Shown here: piece after piece, positions 28,177 through 36,812 of the stretch
How positions within the stretch are numbered: position 1 is the first letter of the stretch
How the letters are laid out: each line of letters opens with the position of its first letter
DNA from: Virgibacillus sp. AGTR
Lineage (GTDB): Bacteria > Bacillota > Bacilli > Bacillales > Amphibacillaceae
Reading direction: 5' to 3'
DNA length: 64,000 nt
NCBI RefSeq assembly: GCF_016919725.2
Contig: NZ_JAJERH010000006.1
Span: 1-64,000, forward strand
Notes under the pieces: model-generated
What the model saw: only the letters and a program-made list of their open reading frames with translations
Database searches by the model: none
Told to the model about the DNA's origin: nothing
Translations under genes and position numbers: made by a program

Positions 28177-29460
28177 TTACTCCGCAGCGATTGTACAAAC
28201 AGATAAACGCTCTTCACTAATCCAGTTCTGCATAAATTGCTGAGCATCTTCGAATGTTAAAGCTCTCACTGTTGATAATATGGAGAAAAAGTCCAAATCC
28301 AAAATATGGTAATGTGTATATAAATTAGCCATTGTCTCTAAGTTATTCATACTCCGGAGCAACTTTCCAATTTTTTTTCTTTTTATCCGTTCGAATGTTT
28401 CGCTAGTAAGCTTTGCGTTCGTTATCCGAAGTAACATTTCTTTTAATGTATCAGCAAATTCAGTAGGCCGCTCACTATTACTACCTATTAAAGTATAACC
28501 AAAGTTGCGATCTAAATTCGTCTCAAAAAAGAAGCTATCATCAATTAACTGCTCTTCATATAATAGCTGATAAAATTCGCCACCCTTAGAAAAATAATGG
28601 TCCAATATCATGCCTTGTAGCAGATCCTTTTTCAGAAATGCTTCATTTGAAATGTCTAGGTTTGCTTCTTTGATACCAACTGTACATTTAGTAATGGAAA
28701 CAGGCATTGTTATTTTTTTCTCTTTTGTCGCAACTTCTTGAGGTTCTACTGGGAAATTCCTACGTAACTCTTTCATTTCCTTAAAATCTTTGCGGTTTTG
28801 ATTTCGTTCAACTAGCTGCATCATTTGATTGGGATCAAAATTTCCAGTAATAAACAACGTCATATTCTCCGGATGATAAAACGTGTTATAGCATGTATAT
28901 AGATCATCTTTTGTAATCTTATTAATCGATTCCACCGTACCTGCAATATCCACGTTAACTGGATGGTGCTTAAACATTGCTTTTATTGTACCCATAAAAG
29001 ATTGCCAATCGGGCTGGTCATCATACATGTTTATTTCTTGTGCAATAATTCCCTTTTCCTTTTCCACTGATTGTTCTGTAAAATATGGATCTTGAACAAA
29101 GTCGATCAATGTTTCTACATTCTTCTCAATTTGATCGGTGGCTGTAAATAAATAGGCAGTTTTCGTAAACGATGTATAAGCATTGGCGGATGCACCTTGT
29201 TTGGAGAAGTCAGCAAATACATCACCCTTCTCACTTTCGAATAGTTTATGTTCTAAAAAGTGGGCAACTCCTTCTGGAACAGTTACGAGTTCGTCCTTAC
29301 CGATAGGAACAAATTCTAAATCAATCGAACCATAATTTGTCGTAAATAATCCATGAGTCTTTGCCATTTCTGTTTTCGGCAACAAGATAACATCCAAGCC
29401 ATTTTCCAATTTTTTTGTGTAAATCGTTTCACCGATCTCTTCATACGTATGCTTATTCAT
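28177..29460 (-). CDS. ymfH: YmfH, M16 zinc peptidase
   Basis: Pitrilysin-family metallopeptidase of 427 residues. The inverted zinc motif HFLEH (68-72) is followed about 75 residues later by the third ligand region EKGIIAQEINMYDD. A C-terminal inactive repeat completes the clam-shell. It pairs with YmfF, with which it overlaps by 8 bp, probably as a heterodimer of one active and one inactive subunit. The substrate is unknown; in several Bacilli the pair is linked to processing of small peptides. Confidence 0.93.
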   Translation of the reverse strand: MNKHTYEEIGETIYTKKLENGLDVILLPKTEMAKTHGLFTTNYGSIDLEFVPIGKDELVTVPEGVAHFLEHKLFESEKGDVFADFSKQGASANAYTSFTKTAYLFTATDQIEKNVETLIDFVQDPYFTEQSVEKEKGIIAQEINMYDDQPDWQSFMGTIKAMFKHHPVNVDIAGTVESINKITKDDLYTCYNTFYHPENMTLFITGNFDPNQMMQLVERNQNRKDFKEMKELRRNFPVEPQEVATKEKKITMPVSITKCTVGIKEANLDISNEAFLKKDLLQGMILDHYFSKGGEFYQLLYEEQLIDDSFFFETNLDRNFGYTLIGSNSERPTEFADTLKEMLLRITNAKLTSETFERIKRKKIGKLLRSMNNLETMANLYTHYHILDLDFFSILSTVRALTFEDAQQFMQNWISEERLSVCTIAAE

Positions 29461-30754
29461 TAGAATCTCCTTTCTCTGCTGTTAATAAATAGAGAGTATC
29501 TTCTTCAAGCTTGTTCGCAACAGCAACGACTTCCTCTTTCGTTACGCGCTTAATCTGTTCAATAAACGCTAGAGGTTCAACTTTTTTATTAGATAAAACT
29601 TGCTGATACAAAAATTCTATGGTTCCTTGAGGGTGATCTAATGTTTCTAGTAACTGATTGGATATTAACGCTTTTGTTTCATCTAATTCATTTTCTGTAA
29701 AGTCACCCTGCTTCATTGCAGTCATCTGCTCTCTTATGATATCTCTTGCTTTTTCAAAATCATCTGGTGCAATACCACTAAATACGAGTAATAGACCTTT
29801 ATGACTTTCCATTCTAGATGCAGCATAGTAAGCTAAACTATTTTTTTCTCTGACATTTATAAATAATTTAGAGCTAGGAAAACCTCCGAATAAGCCATTA
29901 AATACATGTAATGCATAATAGGCATCATCTTGAAATGTAATATTTGTTCGATAACCGATATGCAGTTTAGCCTGTTGAATTTTATCTGTTTCAATAACTT
30001 CTCTAGGCTTGGTTTTCTCAACAGAAGCCGGCTTCGGGTTTTTGGTAATTTGCATTCTTTCTGCTTCAAGATCGTCTCGATGAAATACAGCGGATAATTT
30101 TCTCTCCATAACCGCTTCGTCCAAATCACCTTGTATATAGAGATCAATACTATCTTCCTTAAGCATCTGTTGATAGTAAGTAAATAAATTCTGTTCATTA
30201 AGTTTATTAAGATCTTCCTCGTAACCATGTACATGTAATTGATATGGTTCGCCATTACACATTTCATCAATTAACCGCATATTAGCATAACTCATTTTGT
30301 CATCTTTTAATGCATTGATTTTTTGTCTTAATGTTTCTTTTTCTCTGTTAAAAATGGCTTGTTCAAATTGTTGATTTGTTACATTCGGATCAAATAATAT
30401 TTCGTGCAATAAATTAATTCCTTCATCAAGAATCGTCGTTGTATCCTCGAGAAATTTCTGATTCGCTATTTCAAGACGTAGACTAATAATATGATTTTCT
30501 CCTTTTTTAGCACCATCGATGGAAATAGAAGCACCATAGAGATCATCTAATTTCATTTGTAGCTTTTGCTTAGAAGGGTACTTTTTGGTTCCTTGCTTTA
30601 AAATGTAAGGAATTAAAGCTCTTTTTGTTATCGTGTCCCTGCTTAAAGGAGCTTTTAATTTCAATACCAATGTAATTGTCTTATATTTTTTATTTGGAAT
30701 AAAATGAAGATGTAGTCCGTTTACATCTTTCGTTGTTTCTAAAATTTCGCGCAT
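29453..30754 (-). CDS. ymfF: YmfF, M16-family inactive partner
   Basis: 433 residues with the M16 fold. The active-site HxxEH is absent: the equivalent region reads LIPYILKQGTKKYPSKQ. It is therefore likely a non-catalytic partner of YmfH. The C-terminal half has the usual FNGLFGGFPSSKLF and REKNSLAYYAASR segments. The ATG at 30754 is 6 bp after AGGAGG; an ATG two codons earlier touches the site and is rejected. Confidence 0.92.
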   Translation of the reverse strand: MREILETTKDVNGLHLHFIPNKKYKTITLVLKLKAPLSRDTITKRALIPYILKQGTKKYPSKQKLQMKLDDLYGASISIDGAKKGENHIISLRLEIANQKFLEDTTTILDEGINLLHEILFDPNVTNQQFEQAIFNREKETLRQKINALKDDKMSYANMRLIDEMCNGEPYQLHVHGYEEDLNKLNEQNLFTYYQQMLKEDSIDLYIQGDLDEAVMERKLSAVFHRDDLEAERMQITKNPKPASVEKTKPREVIETDKIQQAKLHIGYRTNITFQDDAYYALHVFNGLFGGFPSSKLFINVREKNSLAYYAASRMESHKGLLLVFSGIAPDDFEKARDIIREQMTAMKQGDFTENELDETKALISNQLLETLDHPQGTIEFLYQQVLSNKKVEPLAFIEQIKRVTKEEVVAVANKLEEDTLYLLTAEKGDSNE

Positions 30755-30832
30755 AAACATCCTCCTGAATTTCTCTAAGATTTATCAACTTTATTCTTCA
30801 CATATTTTCCATTTGTCATCCATTATAAAACA

Positions 30833-30868
30833 AAAAAAACCGGGTTGCGACTATAAGACGCAATCCGA
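30833..30868 (-). terminator. nup operon terminator
   Basis: CGGATTGCG and CGCAACCCG arms (one wobble or mismatch) with a run of eight T residues on the minus strand, after the nupQ stop. Confidence 0.85.
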
Positions 30869-30881
30869 TTGAAATAGTTAT

Positions 30882-31841
30882 CTATCTGCTACCTTTTATA
30901 TATGGATCTCCGTTTGCTCTTGGAGCTTCAGCTCTACCAATAAACCCTGCTAAAGCGAGAATCGTTAATACATATGGTGCAATTAACAGGAATACCTGTG
31001 GTACATCAGCCAAGAAAGGAATACCTGCACCAATTACACTGAGACTCTGGGCAAAACCGAAGAATAATGCCGCACCCATCGCACCAAGTGGATGCCATTT
31101 CCCAAAAATAACTGCTGCCAAAGCCATAAACCCTTGCCCAACAATTGTAGCATGCGAGAAATTAAGCGCGATAGTTAATGCAAAAACAGCTCCACCTAAT
31201 CCACCCATGGCCCCAGATATAATTACTGCTACATAACGTAATTTATATACATTAATCCCATTTGTATCTGCAGCCATCGGATGTTCTCCGACTGCGCGAA
31301 GTCGTAAACCAAATGGTGTTTTATATAGAATGTACCATGCAATAAGCGCTAATACGATAGCTACATATGAAGTAATATAAATCCCTTGAAAGAAAATTGG
31401 ACCGATGATAGGTATATCCGCTAATAATGGAACATCTGTCGTATAGAATGGCTGACTAACCATATCTGTTTGCCCTTTATCATACCACTGCTTCGTTAAG
31501 AAAACACCTAACCCTAACGCTAAAAAATTAATTGCAACCCCACTAACAACTTGGTCAGCGCGAAATGATACGGAAGCAACTGCATGAATAACCGAAAATA
31601 ATGCAGAAATCACCATTGCGACGGCGATAGATAACCATGGTGTCCATGCACCGAAGACATCAGCGAAGGTTAAGTTGAAGACAATTCCAACAAAAGCTCC
31701 CATTACCATAAGCCCTTCCAAACCAATATTAACAACGCCGGATCGCTCACTAAACACTCCGCCCAATGCCGTAAATATTAAAGGCGCTGAATAAAATAAT
31801 GCAGTTGGGATGATCGATTGTAATAATTCAATAAACCCCAT
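30882..31841 (-). CDS. nupQ: Nucleoside ABC transporter permease
   Basis: Membrane permease of the BMP-type nucleoside (guanosine) importer. It has 319 residues, about nine hydrophobic helices and the branched-chain-type permease motif SERSGVVNIGLEGLMVMGA near the N-terminus. It follows nupP directly: the nupP TAA is adjacent to the ATG, with GGAGGG inside nupP. Last gene of the operon, before a strong terminator. Confidence 0.92.
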   Translation of the reverse strand: MGFIELLQSIIPTALFYSAPLIFTALGGVFSERSGVVNIGLEGLMVMGAFVGIVFNLTFADVFGAWTPWLSIAVAMVISALFSVIHAVASVSFRADQVVSGVAINFLALGLGVFLTKQWYDKGQTDMVSQPFYTTDVPLLADIPIIGPIFFQGIYITSYVAIVLALIAWYILYKTPFGLRLRAVGEHPMAADTNGINVYKLRYVAVIISGAMGGLGGAVFALTIALNFSHATIVGQGFMALAAVIFGKWHPLGAMGAALFFGFAQSLSVIGAGIPFLADVPQVFLLIAPYVLTILALAGFIGRAEAPRANGDPYIKGSR

Positions 31842-32888
31842 TTATTTGCCCTCCTTTTTGAAGCGAAGTATAATCCAACGAATAATATAGCTAGATGCAA
31901 CAAAGAAAATGATTAATGCAATAATAATATCAACAAGTTCATTTGGAACGCCCGCCTGTGTCGGCATATTTAGCGCCCCTACCTTTAATGCACCAAATAA
32001 AAATGCTGCAAGAACTACTCCAATTGCACTATTAGCTCCCAACAACGCAACTGCTATGCCATCAAAACCAATATTCGAAAATCCAGAGCTAACGGTCATA
32101 TTCCCATAGGTTCCTAGTCCTTCCATAGAACCAGCTAGTCCTGCAAAGGCTCCAGAAATAACCATTGCCAAAACGATGTTGCGTTTAACGCTCATTCCGG
32201 CATATTTCGATGCATGTTGATTATAACCTACCGATTTAAGCTCATAACCAATATTCGTTCGCTCAATGATAAACCACATGATCATTGCAGCAAATAGAGC
32301 AATTAAAATCCCATAATGCATCCTTGAAAAATACGTTAATCCTTCTAACCATTCAGAAGCTAAAGATGCACTTGGTGCGATCATCTCTGTTTTATCAGCA
32401 TTATTAGTTAGTACGTTACGGATAATTGCATTTGCACTATAAAGGGCAATATAATTCATCATGATGGTAACAATTACTTCATGAACACCAAGCCTCGCCT
32501 TTAATACCCCAGGAATAAACCCCCAAATAGCTCCAGCTAATGCAGCGACGATAAGCGCTAATGGTATATGAATGATCATAGGTGCCTCTACCGTTGTACC
32601 TATCCACACAGCAGCTAGCCATCCAACAATAACCTGGCCCTCTGCTCCTATATTGAATAACCCCGTCCTAAAAGCAAATGCGATAGCGAGTCCAGTTAAT
32701 ATATAAGGAGTTGTCTGTCGAATTGTTTCACCAAAGAAATAAGGGTCTCCAAATGCTCCATTAAACAGGGCGACATAACCTTGAATCGGATTATACCCGA
32801 ATCCAAGCATAATGATTGCTCCTGCAAGTATACCAATAAAAACAGAAATAATAGGAACTAGAATATTGAACCACTTGTTCGAATTCAT
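31842..32888 (-). CDS. nupP: Nucleoside ABC transporter permease
   Basis: Second permease, 348 residues with about ten hydrophobic segments and the coupling motif FRTGLFNIGAEGQVIVGW. It overlaps the ATPase gene by 4 bp (ATGA). It forms the membrane channel with NupQ. Confidence 0.92.
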   Translation of the reverse strand: MNSNKWFNILVPIISVFIGILAGAIIMLGFGYNPIQGYVALFNGAFGDPYFFGETIRQTTPYILTGLAIAFAFRTGLFNIGAEGQVIVGWLAAVWIGTTVEAPMIIHIPLALIVAALAGAIWGFIPGVLKARLGVHEVIVTIMMNYIALYSANAIIRNVLTNNADKTEMIAPSASLASEWLEGLTYFSRMHYGILIALFAAMIMWFIIERTNIGYELKSVGYNQHASKYAGMSVKRNIVLAMVISGAFAGLAGSMEGLGTYGNMTVSSGFSNIGFDGIAVALLGANSAIGVVLAAFLFGALKVGALNMPTQAGVPNELVDIIIALIIFFVASSYIIRWIILRFKKEGK

Positions 32889-34414
32889 TGATTATCACCT
32901 GCCTTTTCTTGGTTACTGCCAGCCATTAATAACCCTAATTCCTGTTCATTCGTATTTTCTGGTGACACATTTGCTACAATTTTCCCATCAAAAATGACGG
33001 CGATTCGATCACTGACATCTAATATCTCATCTAATTCGAAAGATACGAGTAAGATTGCCTTTCCTTTATCACGTTCTTCAATCAGTTTGCGATGAATAAA
33101 CTCTATCGCTCCTACATCAAGTCCTCTAGTTGGCTGTGCAGCAATTAACAAAGCTGGAGAACGGTCAACTTCCCTTGCAATAATCGCCTTTTGCTGATTT
33201 CCACCAGACAGCGCCCTTGCTTTTGTATAAGCACTAGGAGTTCGAACATCATATTCGGAAATTAGACTTTCTGCCTTTTGATAGATTTCTTTATAATTAA
33301 GAATCTTATATTTAGAATAGGGGTTTTTGTAATAAGTCTGTAACACAATATTTTCGCCAATAGGAAAATCCAATACTAGCCCAAACTTGTGTCGGTCCTG
33401 AGGTATATGACCAACTCCACTTTCTGTTACTTTACGTGGGGATAAATTAGAAATTTCCTTTTCATTTAACCGAATACTTCCAGCGTTTGTTTTTTTTAAT
33501 CCAGTGATTGCTTCAATCAATTCTGACTGTCCATTGCCATCTACCCCTGCTATCCCTACAATTTCTCCGGCACGTACGTCTAGATTCAAGCCCTTAACCA
33601 TGTTTACCTTTCTTGAATCTTTTACGAATAAATCTTTAATTTCTAAGACTGTATTAGTAGGTTCAGCGGTTTTCTTTTCCGTTTTAAAAGAGACATCTCT
33701 TCCAACCATAAGCGCGGCCAATTCGGTTACATTTGTTTCCGCTACATTTACAGTACCAATTCCTTTTCCTTTACGAATAACTGTACAACGGTCACAAATT
33801 TGCATAATCTCTTTTAGTTTATGTGTTATTAGAATGATAGATTTGCCTTCTGCTATTAATGCTTTCATTATCTCCATCAACTCTTTAATTTCTTGAGGAG
33901 TAAGTACAGCAGTTGGTTCATCAAAGATTAAAACATCAGCACCACGATATAGTGTCTTTAAGATTTCTACCCGTTGCTGCATACCTACCGAAATATCGCT
34001 TATCTTTGCTGTAGCATCAACCTGTAAGCCATAACGATCAGATAACTCCTGAACTTCTCGTTCTGCTTTTTTTATATTAATCTTACCGTGCTTCGTAGGC
34101 TCACTACCGAGAATAATATTTTGCGTTACCGTAAACGGTTCTACTAGCATAAAATGTTGATGAACCATACCGATACCTAATTGATTGGCAACATTTGGAT
34201 CTGCAATATTTACCTTTTTTCCTTTGACACGTATTTCACCTAGCTCAGGCTGATACAATCCGAACAGTACATTCATTAACGTTGACTTTCCAGCACCATT
34301 TTCTCCTAGCAGAGCATGTATTTCTCCCTTTTTAAGTTGAACAGTAATGTCATCATTAGCCACTATCCCCGGGAATTCTTTCCGAATATTCAGCATTTCT
34401 ATTACATAATCCAT
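32885..34414 (-). CDS. nupO: Nucleoside ABC transporter ATPase
   Basis: Duplicated ABC ATPase of 509 residues. The first nucleotide-binding domain has Walker A GENGAGKST (37-45), signature ISVGMQQR and Walker B VLIFDEPT. The second has the degenerate P-loop GVDGNGQSE, signature LSGGNQQK and AAQPTRGLD, in which the Walker B carboxylates are replaced, as is common in this sugar/nucleoside class. The start follows AAAGGAG. 153 bp with two hairpins separate it from nupN. Confidence 0.94.
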   Translation of the reverse strand: MDYVIEMLNIRKEFPGIVANDDITVQLKKGEIHALLGENGAGKSTLMNVLFGLYQPELGEIRVKGKKVNIADPNVANQLGIGMVHQHFMLVEPFTVTQNIILGSEPTKHGKINIKKAEREVQELSDRYGLQVDATAKISDISVGMQQRVEILKTLYRGADVLIFDEPTAVLTPQEIKELMEIMKALIAEGKSIILITHKLKEIMQICDRCTVIRKGKGIGTVNVAETNVTELAALMVGRDVSFKTEKKTAEPTNTVLEIKDLFVKDSRKVNMVKGLNLDVRAGEIVGIAGVDGNGQSELIEAITGLKKTNAGSIRLNEKEISNLSPRKVTESGVGHIPQDRHKFGLVLDFPIGENIVLQTYYKNPYSKYKILNYKEIYQKAESLISEYDVRTPSAYTKARALSGGNQQKAIIAREVDRSPALLIAAQPTRGLDVGAIEFIHRKLIEERDKGKAILLVSFELDEILDVSDRIAVIFDGKIVANVSPENTNEQELGLLMAGSNQEKAGDNQ

Positions 34415-34459
34415 GGGACTTCACTCCTTTAATATTCAAGTAATCATTACATGCTATCA

Positions 34460-34504
34460 GAAAAACTAGCAACGGAAGAGGGCTGGAATTTCGCTTCCGT
34501 TGCT
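34460..34504 (-). terminator. Intra-operon terminator-like hairpin nupN/nupO
   Basis: Perfect 11 bp arms AGCAACGGAAG and CTTCCGTTGCT followed on the minus strand by AGTTTTT. It lies between nupN and nupO and may lower expression of the distal genes relative to the binding protein. Confidence 0.75.
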
Positions 34505-34533
34505 AACCTTTCTTCCAGCTTACATTACATGCA

Positions 34534-34557
34534 AAGAGGCTGTTCAACCAGCCTCTT
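34534..34557 (-). terminator. Second nupN 3' hairpin
   Basis: AGAGGCTG and CAGCCTCT arms with a 6 nt loop, 11 bp after the nupN stop and without a T tract. It may stabilise the 3' end of nupN mRNA. Confidence 0.55.
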
Positions 34558-34567
34558 CATTATTGTT

Positions 34568-35659
34568 CTATAAAGATTCCTCGAATGTCTTCAGTTCATC
34601 TCTTGTTTGTGGAACATCTACATCGCCCTTAATAATTTTTTCTTTCCAGTCGTCCACAGCTGAAACGATTTCGTCTGTTATTGCATCTTCATTTGTTTTA
34701 GCTAAGAATACGCCATCATCAGATAACCCAAATTCAAGAATTTTTCCACCTGGGAAATCTCCTTCTAGTCCCATGTTACTTACTTTTTGTACGGATAAAT
34801 CTACACGCTTGACCATTGATGTAAATGTTACATTATGATCGCCAATTTTCCCCTCTTCGTGTTGATCGCGATCCACACCAATAACCCAAATATCACGTTC
34901 TGGATCATTTTGTTTAATATCTTTAGCTTGAGCAAATACACCATTTCCTGCAGCACCAGCAGCATGATAAATAATGTCGGCATCATCATTATACATACGC
35001 GTAGCAATCAGCTTTCCGTCTGCAGCAGAACTGAAATTCCCTACGTATTGAATGTCAATTTCGATTGCTGGATTTACTGATTTAGCACCAGCTACAAATC
35101 CAGCTTCAAATTTATTAATTAAATCAGAATCAACGCCACCAATAAATCCTAATTTATTTGTTTTTGTTTTCATAGCTGCTGCAACGCCAGCCAAGAATGA
35201 TCCCTCGTGTTCGGCAAAGGTTAAACTAGCAACATTGGGTGCTTCAACAACTGTGTCAACGATCGCATAATTCGTTTCAGGATTTTGTTTTGCCACTTTA
35301 GTTATCGAATCTTGAAGCAAAAAGCCAACTCCAAAGATTAAATCATAGCCTTCTTTTGTCATTCTTGTTAAGTTTGGAAGATAATCAGATTCATCTGAGG
35401 ATTGCGCATAGTCGAACCCATTTCCTTTTGAAAGTCCATGCTCCTCTCCCCAAGCCTTTAACCCTTCCCATGAAGATTGGTTAAAGGATTTATCATCTAC
35501 TCCACCCTCATCGGTAACAATAGCTGCTGAATAATCCGTTGACTCGCCTTTTTCACTTCCCTTGTCTGCTTCCTTATCATTTGAAGTTCCACAAGCTGCT
35601 AACACCATACTAAAACTAGCAATAACAGCAAAGAATAATAAAAACTTACGCTTCTTCAT
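34568..35659 (-). CDS. nupN: BMP-family nucleoside-binding lipoprotein
   Basis: Substrate-binding lipoprotein of the nup importer, anchored outside the membrane. The 363 residues begin KKRKFLLFFAVIASFS and reach the lipobox LAAC, with the lipidated Cys at about residue 23. The Ser/Lys/Asp-rich tether is followed by the Bmp/Med domain (DEGGVDDKSFNQSSWEG; HAAGAAGNGVF; VIGVDRDQHEEG). It is first in the operon. The exact nucleoside is inferred from the Bacillus NupNOPQ system. Confidence 0.93.
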   Translation of the reverse strand: MKKRKFLLFFAVIASFSMVLAACGTSNDKEADKGSEKGESTDYSAAIVTDEGGVDDKSFNQSSWEGLKAWGEEHGLSKGNGFDYAQSSDESDYLPNLTRMTKEGYDLIFGVGFLLQDSITKVAKQNPETNYAIVDTVVEAPNVASLTFAEHEGSFLAGVAAAMKTKTNKLGFIGGVDSDLINKFEAGFVAGAKSVNPAIEIDIQYVGNFSSAADGKLIATRMYNDDADIIYHAAGAAGNGVFAQAKDIKQNDPERDIWVIGVDRDQHEEGKIGDHNVTFTSMVKRVDLSVQKVSNMGLEGDFPGGKILEFGLSDDGVFLAKTNEDAITDEIVSAVDDWKEKIIKGDVDVPQTRDELKTFEESL

Positions 35660-35767
35660 TGATTAAACCCCCTATTATTTTTATAAACATCATAAGTACT
35701 TCCTACTTCAATAACTACGCTATAACCACCCCCTCGATATAATTCACAAAAGCGGGAAAATTCAGCA

Positions 35768-35816
35768 TAAAAAATGAAAGCCGTTTCACAAATGGATACG
35801 CTTCATTTTTTATCAT
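35768..35816 (-). terminator. ymfC terminator
   Basis: Arms AAAAAATGAA-GCG and CG-CTTTCATTTTTT (one bulged G) flanking a 15 nt loop, downstream of ymfC on the minus strand and before nupN. Confidence 0.7.
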
Positions 35817-35848
35817 GTACTACTTTCATACATTCATTCAACTACATT

Positions 35849-36574
35849 TTACAAACGCTTTCTTAACACGTGAAAGCTGAACATATCAGATCGAAAATAG
35901 TTTGCTGAATATAATACTGCCTCATCCTCTTCTGTATAGTGCATTTGTTTTAGGAGTAATAAGGTTTGTTCTGGATGACAGTCTAAAATGTTATAAATTC
36001 GATCATGATATCCAATCGGTTCAATATAAGTCACTGCATAAGCTACTCGTTTATTCGCGTATTCCTCCATAAGTTTAAAGATGGAATCTTCTTTATGTAC
36101 ACGATTAAGTGGTATTAAATCTTCTGGAATCTTATCGATACAGAAAACGACAGGTTTACAATCCGCTGTTCGAACCCGTTCAATCTTCGCTAAACGCTTT
36201 ACTGATTTCGGAGCAAATCTACTCTTTTCATCGTCTGTAGCATCTTGCACATCTGTAGATAAGTATTGCGAACCCGCAATCTTTCCAGATTTCTCGATCA
36301 TTGATGTCACACTTGTTAATTGTTCGATACCTGATGAAAAAATAGGTTTAGGGTTAACAAATGTACCTACACCATGTCTTCGCGTTACGATATTATCTTC
36401 TTCAAGGATGCGCAATGCTTCTCTAAGTGTCGCACGAGAAACACCAAGAAGCTTAGATAATTGAAATTCCGAAGGTAGCTTCTCCTTTTCCTTATATTTC
36501 CCCTTTTCAATATCTCGTTTAATTTCATCAATTACTTGTAAATACAAATGTCTTGCATCGGTTTTAATCGACAA
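35849..36574 (-). CDS. ymfC: GntR-family regulator YmfC
   Basis: Winged-helix repressor of the HutC/UTRA type, 241 residues. The GntR helix-turn-helix covers about 10-75 (KLPSEFQLSKLLGVSRATLR), followed by a UTRA ligand domain. The open frame extends to 36655. GGGGGG followed by ATATAGC points to the TTG at 36574, giving MSIKTDARHLYLQ and the length I recall for Bacillus subtilis YmfC. It lies directly upstream of nupN, so regulation of the transporter is plausible but not shown. Confidence 0.9.
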   Translation of the reverse strand: MSIKTDARHLYLQVIDEIKRDIEKGKYKEKEKLPSEFQLSKLLGVSRATLREALRILEEDNIVTRRHGVGTFVNPKPIFSSGIEQLTSVTSMIEKSGKIAGSQYLSTDVQDATDDEKSRFAPKSVKRLAKIERVRTADCKPVVFCIDKIPEDLIPLNRVHKEDSIFKLMEEYANKRVAYAVTYIEPIGYHDRIYNILDCHPEQTLLLLKQMHYTEEDEAVLYSANYFRSDMFSFHVLRKRL

Positions 36575-36763
36575 GCTATATCCCCCCATCCAATATTTAC
36601 AAACATCAAGAAATCCGACATCTGACGTATGACTCGTTTGTTCGTCATAAATCATACCATTAATCTTAAGATAAATAAATAGCTATAGGACATATTTCTT
36701 AAAAATAATCTTCCTATTTCGACATTAATAGACATTTTTCCACTGATTGTTTTGCTCATTACA

Positions 36764-36803
36764 AAAAACCGTATAAAGCTGTTTGCACAGACTTTATACG
36801 GTT
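36764..36803 (-). terminator. spoIIIE terminator
   Basis: Perfect 11 bp arms ACCGTATAAAG and CTTTATACGGT with a 13 nt loop and TTTTTT on the minus strand. Confidence 0.9.
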
Positions 36804-36812
36804 CAATAAAAC

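Noticed and set aside
29857-30270. 137-codon minus-strand open frame in another frame of ymfF
   Set aside because: Fully covered by the M16-type ymfF frame; no family match and unusual composition.
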